DNA from: Streptosporangiaceae bacterium
GTDB lineage: Bacteria; Actinomycetota; Actinomycetes; Streptosporangiales; Streptosporangiaceae
DNA length: 8,763 bases
Direction of reading: 5' to 3'
Assembly: GCA_030041195.1 (NCBI GenBank)
Contig: JASHOI010000643.1
Location: 1 to 8,763, forward strand
Shown: piece after piece, positions 5,372 to 8,763 of the stretch
How positions within the stretch are numbered: position 1 is the stretch's first letter
Layout: each line of letters opens with the position of its first letter
Translations under genes and position numbers: made by a program
Notes under the pieces: generated by a model
What the model was told of the DNA's origin: nothing
Seen by the model: only the letters and a program-made list of their open reading frames with translations
The model's database searches: none

Positions 5372-6169
5372 GTGCATGGCGCCACGATGGTGCGAATGCG
5401 GGAAGGAGCAGGTCAGCCGGTAATGAGGCATCCGGAGACCAGCGCGCGGCAAATCAGCGTGCCGCAGACCTCGGTGAGCCTTTCCAGGCTGGTGCGGCCG
5501 GTGACCGGCACCCAGGCGTCCGCCAGCGGCGCGCAGCGGCAGCTGGCCCGGTCCGGACAGGCCCCCGAGGCGTCCGAGCCAGAGCTACCGCCGGGGCAGT
5601 ACGCCGCGAATGGATTGCCGGTCCTGCACTACGGTCCGGTTCCCGTTTTCCACCCGGACACCTGGGACCTGCGCGTGCTCGGCGCCACCGAATCGGGGCG
5701 CGAGCACCGGTGGAGCTGGGATGAACTCGGCAGCCTGCCGCGCTGCCAGGTCGTGGCCGACTTCCATTGCGTGACCAAGTTCACGATTCCCGGCATCGCC
5801 TGGGACGGCATCGCAGCGGCCGAGCTGCTGCGGGCCGCGCCGCCCGGCGACGCCGTCACCCACGTCATGGTGTGGGCCGACTTCGGCTACAGCGCCAACC
5901 TGGCGATCGCCGACTTCGCCGCCGACGACACGCTGCTCGCCACCCACCGCAACGGCGCCGAGCTCACCCCCGAGCACGGCTACCCGATGCGGCTTGTGGT
6001 CCCCTCGCGGTACGCCTGGAAGAGCGTGAAGTGGGTCCGGGCCATCGAGTACCTGACCCGCGACCGCCGGGGCTTCTGGGAGGAGCGCGGTTACCACAAC
6101 ACCGCCGACCCGTGGCGTGAGCAGCGGTACTCGTATCAGGAGCTGCCCGGCGAGGGCCCGCCGCTCTGA
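5372..6169 (+). CDS. Sulfite-oxidase-like molybdopterin-dependent oxidoreductase
   Basis: A 265-residue protein with the molybdopterin-binding fold of the sulfite oxidase/YedY superfamily. Landmarks are LPPGQYAANGLPVLHYGPVP (72-91); DFHCVTKFTIPGIAWDGI (130-147), with Cys133 as the expected molybdenum ligand; EHGYPMRLVVPSRYAWKSVKWV (201-222), which contacts the cofactor; and RGFWEERGYHNTADPW towards the C-terminus. The heme b5 domain and the C-terminal dimerisation domain of eukaryotic sulfite oxidases are absent, so electrons must go to or come from an unknown partner. No Tat or Sec signal is visible, suggesting a cytoplasmic protein. The first 70 residues are Ser/Gln-rich, look non-conserved and are longer than I expect, so the start is uncertain. 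In-frame ATGs lie at 5387, 5396 and 5423; 5423 has AAGGAG 14 bases upstream, which is too far to be decisive. The stop lies 25 bases from the convergent kinase stop. The substrate is unknown. Confidence 0.9.
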   Translation: MHGATMVRMREGAGQPVMRHPETSARQISVPQTSVSLSRLVRPVTGTQASASGAQRQLARSGQAPEASEPELPPGQYAANGLPVLHYGPVPVFHPDTWDLRVLGATESGREHRWSWDELGSLPRCQVVADFHCVTKFTIPGIAWDGIAAAELLRAAPPGDAVTHVMVWADFGYSANLAIADFAADDTLLATHRNGAELTPEHGYPMRLVVPSRYAWKSVKWVRAIEYLTRDRRGFWEERGYHNTADPWREQRYSYQELPGEGPPL

Positions 6170-6171
6170 CC

Positions 6172-6193
6172 GCCGCCGCGGCCGAGGGGCGGC
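6172..6193. terminator. Possible GC hairpin between convergent genes
   Basis: GCCGCC (6172-6177) can pair with GGCGGC (6188-6193) around a 10-base loop, filling the 25-base gap between the molybdoenzyme stop and the kinase stop. The stem is short and there is no T-tract. Position is the main argument for a bidirectional terminator. Confidence 0.4.
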
Positions 6194-6194
6194 A

Positions 6195-8291
6195 CTAGGG
6201 GAAGTTAACGCCCGTGGTGATCGTGATCGTGCTGCCCTTGGGCGCCTGGCCGGTGGGCGACTCGCTGGCCACGGTGTTGCCGCCAAGGAATCCGCGGTTG
6301 ACGGTGACCATGAAGCCCGCCTGCGTCAGTTCCTGGGTCGCCGCTCCGACGGTCATGCCCACCACGTTCGGGATGCTGACCTCGGGCGGCCCGTTCGAGA
6401 CCTGCACGCTGACGACCTCGCCCTTGGTGATCGGGCTGCCCGCCGCCGGGGACTGACTGGTGATGGTCCCCTGTGGCTGGCTGCTCGACACCATCTGCTC
6501 CTGCAGCTGGTACCCGCCGGACTGCGCCTCGGCCTGCGCGGCGGAGAACTGCTGGCCGACAAAGTTGGGCAGCGGCGGGCCGGCGCTGACCGTGATCGCG
6601 ACCGGTTTCGGCTGCGGCCACGAGGTGCCGGCCACCGGGTTGGTGCTGATCACCACGCCGACCGGGATGGTGTTCGACGCGGCGGTGGTCACCGGGCCCG
6701 GGGTCAGGCCCGCCTTTCGCAGCTCGGCTTCGGCCGCGGCCTCGGTCAGGCCGGTCACCTGCGGGACGCCGATCATGACCGGGCCGGTGGACTCGATGAT
6801 CGTCACCGTGGTGCCCCGCCTGGCGCTGGTTCCGATCCGGGGCTCGGTCGCCGCGACGTCGCCGCTGGCCACCGAGTTGCTGTGCTCACCCTGGCCGACC
6901 TTCACGGTGAAGCCGAGATTCTGCAGCTCGGAGCTTGCCGTGCTGACCGCCATCCCGGTCACCTGGGGGACGGTCACGTACTGCCCGTCAGTGACCCACC
7001 AGGCGATCAAGCCGATGATCACCGCGGCGGCGACTCCCAGGCTCAGGTACACGAACCTGCGGCTGAACAGCCAGCGCTGCAGCGTCGGCTCGCCGCCGCG
7101 GAACCCGCCGCCCCTCCGGCGCGGGTAGGCGGGCCCGTCGCCGTCGGCGTAGGGCAGGCCGCCGTAGGGCACTCCGTCGTAGCCGATGCCCTCGGCGGGG
7201 ACGACCAGTGTGTGGTTGGCGCTCCCCGGGCCGCCGGGCACGGGGCTGTACCCCCCGCCCAGCTCCCCTTGCCCCGTCATTGGCATCGGGCTGTACCCGC
7301 TGCCCGGCGCCTGGCCATAGCCCGCGGTGGCGCTGTCGTCGTCGAACCACGGGAACCCGGCCGGGTCCACGGCGGGCACCGGGCCGCCGATCCGCGCCCG
7401 CTGGTCCGGCAGCTGACCGGGCGGCGGGCCGGCGGGCGCGGCGACCGGCAGGCCGCTGCGGGCGTCGGAGATCGCGTGCAGGAACTGCCCGGCGTCGGCG
7501 GGCCGCAGGTCGGGATCCCGGCTGGTGGCCAGGGCCACGAGCGCGTCCAGTGACGGCGGCAGGCCGGGCACCATGCTGGACGGGGGCGGGACCGCGTCGC
7601 TGACGTGCTTGTGGGCCACGACGAGCGGGGTCTCGCCGGTGTGCGGCTGGACGCCGGTGAGCATCTCGAACAACATCACGCCGGCCGCGTACACATCGCT
7701 GCGGGCGTCGGAGATGCTGCGCGCCACCTGCTCGGGCGCCAGGTAGGCGGCGGTCCCGATGATCATCCCGGTCCGGGTGTGGCTGGCCCGCGACGCCGCC
7801 CTGGCCAGCCCGAAGTCGGCGACCTTGATGACGTTGCCGACACCGAGCAGGACGTTCTCCGGCTTGACGTCACGGTGCACGATGCCGGCCTCGTGCGCGG
7901 CGGACAGGCCGGCCAGCACCCCGCTGATGATGTCGAGGGCCTCGCGCGGCTCGAGCCTGCCGCGGGAGCGCAAAAGTTCGCGCAGCGTCTGGCCGGGCAC
8001 GTACTCCATGACCAGGTACGGCAGGTATCCGTGGCTGCCCTGGTCGTAGACGGCCACGACGTTCGGGCTGGACAGCCGCGCCGCGGATCGCGCCTCGCCG
8101 GTGAACCGGCGGACGAAGTCGGGATCGCCGGCCAGTTCGGCGTGGGCAACCTTCAGCGCGACCGTGCGGTCCAGCTTCGTGTCGGTGCCGAGGTAGACCG
8201 TTGCCATGCCGCCGCGGGCGATCCAGGAGCCCACCCGGTACCTGCCGTCGAGCAACTGCCCGGCGTGGAGGCGGGAGAGCGTGGTGTCCAT
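6195..8291 (-). CDS. Transmembrane Ser/Thr protein kinase with four PASTA domains
   Basis: A PknB-type receptor kinase of 698 residues that phosphorylates Ser/Thr on target proteins and probably senses cell-wall muropeptides or lipid II outside the membrane. The kinase domain (about 16-276) has all key residues: glycine loop ARGGMATVYLG (25-35), Lys47 in VALKVAH, Glu66, catalytic HRDVKPEN (Asp141), DFG (Asp159), activation-loop Thr172 and Thr174 before GTAAYLAPEQ. A Pro/Gly/Tyr-rich cytoplasmic linker (about 285-410) carries repeated GYSP motifs. One transmembrane helix (about 413-433) follows an RR pair. Four extracellular PASTA repeats begin near 437, 505, 573 and 636. I start at ATG 8289-8291 (MDTTLSRLHAGQ): TACACT ends seven bases upstream, and the N-terminus reaches the kinase fold directly. 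An upstream in-frame ATG at 8391-8393 would add 34 residues without kinase homology. It is not in a pbpA/ftsW-type division cluster, so I do not call it pknB. It is divergent from a flavoprotein gene. Confidence 0.95.
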   Translation of the reverse strand: MDTTLSRLHAGQLLDGRYRVGSWIARGGMATVYLGTDTKLDRTVALKVAHAELAGDPDFVRRFTGEARSAARLSSPNVVAVYDQGSHGYLPYLVMEYVPGQTLRELLRSRGRLEPREALDIISGVLAGLSAAHEAGIVHRDVKPENVLLGVGNVIKVADFGLARAASRASHTRTGMIIGTAAYLAPEQVARSISDARSDVYAAGVMLFEMLTGVQPHTGETPLVVAHKHVSDAVPPPSSMVPGLPPSLDALVALATSRDPDLRPADAGQFLHAISDARSGLPVAAPAGPPPGQLPDQRARIGGPVPAVDPAGFPWFDDDSATAGYGQAPGSGYSPMPMTGQGELGGGYSPVPGGPGSANHTLVVPAEGIGYDGVPYGGLPYADGDGPAYPRRRGGGFRGGEPTLQRWLFSRRFVYLSLGVAAAVIIGLIAWWVTDGQYVTVPQVTGMAVSTASSELQNLGFTVKVGQGEHSNSVASGDVAATEPRIGTSARRGTTVTIIESTGPVMIGVPQVTGLTEAAAEAELRKAGLTPGPVTTAASNTIPVGVVISTNPVAGTSWPQPKPVAITVSAGPPLPNFVGQQFSAAQAEAQSGGYQLQEQMVSSSQPQGTITSQSPAAGSPITKGEVVSVQVSNGPPEVSIPNVVGMTVGAATQELTQAGFMVTVNRGFLGGNTVASESPTGQAPKGSTITITTGVNFP

Positions 8292-8298
8292 CGGGAGC

Positions 8299-8304
8299 AG
8301 TGTA
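8299..8304 (-). promoter_or_regulatory. -10 element for a leaderless kinase transcript
   Basis: On the minus strand TACACT matches the TANNNT consensus and is followed by seven bases and then ATG (8289-8291). This places the transcription start at or next to the A of the start codon. No Shine-Dalgarno sequence lies before that ATG, as expected for a leaderless message. The -35 region (about 8322-8327) is poor. Confidence 0.55.
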
Positions 8305-8325
8305 AAGGCCGTTACGCGTCCGTGC

Positions 8326-8363
8326 GCGGCTAACAGCGGCTCAGCGGCGGGTCGATAGCCGCT
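8326..8363. promoter_or_regulatory. Overlapping inverted and direct repeats in the kinase/flavoprotein divergent promoter
   Basis: GCGGCTA (8326-8332) and AGCGGCT (8335-8341) are both complementary to TAGCCGCT (8356-8363), giving two alternative 7-bp inverted repeats. AGCGGC recurs again at 8343-8348. The cluster lies upstream of both putative -10 elements, the minus one at 8299-8304 and the plus one at 8391-8396. It could therefore be a shared regulator site. Confidence 0.35.
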
Positions 8364-8390
8364 CGTGACGGCGCCGTCGCAAAATGTGGG

Positions 8391-8396
8391 CATAGT
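8391..8396 (+). promoter_or_regulatory. Putative -10 element of the flavoprotein gene
   Basis: CATAGT preceded by GTGGG has the same form as the hexamers before the other plus-strand genes. Transcription would start near 8403, leaving a leader of about 69 bases to GTG 8472 or 27 bases to GTG 8430. Confidence 0.35.
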
Positions 8397-8471
8397 AGCC
8401 TGCCTGGGCGGACAACGGCCCGAGGATGCGTGTCAAAGCACCCGGAGGCGAGCGAGGAAACGGAGTGGCCG

Positions 8472-8763
8472 GTGAGCCTGGCGAACTCGGCCAGCCCCGG
8501 GCGAATCGTGGTGGCGGGCGGGGGGCTGGCCGGCCTGCGCACCATCGAGGAGCTCAGGGCCACGGGATATGCCGGCGCGGTGACGCTGGTGGGTGCCGAG
8601 CCGCGGCCGCCGTATGACCGGCCGCCGCTGTCCAAGCGGCTGATGATCGGCGAGCTCGACGACACCACGTTGCGTGACGACATGCACACGCTCGATGTGG
8701 AGCTGTGCCTCGGCCAGGCCGCGACCGGCCTGGCCGACGGCGTGCTGCGGGCCGGCCGCGCCG
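8472..8763 (+). CDS. FAD-dependent NAD(P)/ferredoxin reductase-like oxidoreductase (5' end only)
   Basis: The first 97 residues of a flavoprotein that runs off the window. Near the N-terminus RIVVAGGGLAGLRTIEELR (about 11-29) is a Rossmann dinucleotide-binding motif (GxGxxG) for FAD. EPRPPYDRPPLSKRLM (about 43-58) is typical of the rhodocoxin/putidaredoxin reductase group, which passes electrons from NAD(P)H to a ferredoxin that serves P450s or dioxygenases. The NAD-binding half and the partner ferredoxin are beyond the edge, so the exact role is open. I use GTG 8472-8474 because GGAG lies six bases upstream. GTG 8430-8432 is in frame with a GAGG four bases upstream and would add 14 polar residues. 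The gene is divergent from the kinase. Confidence 0.9.
   Translation, partial: MSLANSASPGRIVVAGGGLAGLRTIEELRATGYAGAVTLVGAEPRPPYDRPPLSKRLMIGELDDTTLRDDMHTLDVELCLGQAATGLADGVLRAGRA

Noticed and set aside
4840..5724. 294-codon open frame on the plus strand
   Set aside because: It runs antisense through the PPOX gene and out of phase through the molybdoenzyme, crossing both and the gap between them. The translation is low complexity.
6117..7553. 478-codon open frame on the plus strand
   Set aside because: It is antisense to the PASTA kinase. Its long length is explained by GC-rich third positions, and the translation lacks any domain.
7605..8333. 242-codon open frame on the plus strand
   Set aside because: It is antisense to the kinase catalytic domain, where HRD, DFG and APE motifs fix the real frame.
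8426..8617. 63-codon open frame on the plus strand
   Set aside because: It is out of phase with the flavoprotein, whose Rossmann and YDRPPLSK motifs identify the true frame.

Overview
The window is dense, very GC-rich chromosomal DNA with strong G/C at third codon positions. It uses several GTG starts, short intergenic gaps and purine-rich Shine-Dalgarno sites. Together with a PASTA-type Ser/Thr kinase and a pair of predicted F420-dependent enzymes, this points to a high-GC actinomycete. A Streptosporangiales-like origin is possible, but the order cannot be fixed from the sequence alone. No mobile element, CRISPR array, rRNA or tRNA was seen, and no gene-free stretch exceeds about 230 bases.

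Layout from left to right. A short GC-rich tandem repeat (about 3-60) is cut by the window edge. An aldo/keto reductase (minus, 101-940) is divergent from thiI, the tRNA 4-thiouridine synthase (plus, 1058-2293, possibly from 1010); a perfect 12-bp palindrome lies between them. thiI converges with a secreted protein predicted to be a seven-bladed beta-propeller (minus, 2303-3607), whose 3' end consists of degenerate 36-bp tandem repeats. Divergent from it is an LLM-class F420-dependent oxidoreductase (plus, 3818-4690). This converges through a perfect 10-bp-stem hairpin on a PPOX-class F420-dependent enzyme (minus, 4711-5145) that appears to need a non-standard CTG start. A sulfite-oxidase-like molybdopterin enzyme follows (plus, 5372-6169). 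It converges on a Ser/Thr kinase with one transmembrane segment and four PASTA domains (minus, 6195-8291), which looks leaderless. Divergent from the kinase is the 5' end of an FAD/NAD(P) ferredoxin-reductase-like gene (plus, 8472 to the window end).

The genes alternate in strand almost one by one, so each is probably transcribed alone and there is no evident multi-gene operon. Common threads are redox chemistry (NADPH-, F420-, molybdopterin- and FAD-dependent enzymes) and cell-surface functions (PASTA kinase, exported propeller). Four plus-strand genes have a similar extended -10-like motif (GGCANNNT) upstream.

I do not see a clear undescribed multi-gene system. The items most worth a second look are the repeat-built C-terminus of the propeller protein, the CTG start of the PPOX gene, and the hairpin whose loop carries that gene's stop codon.
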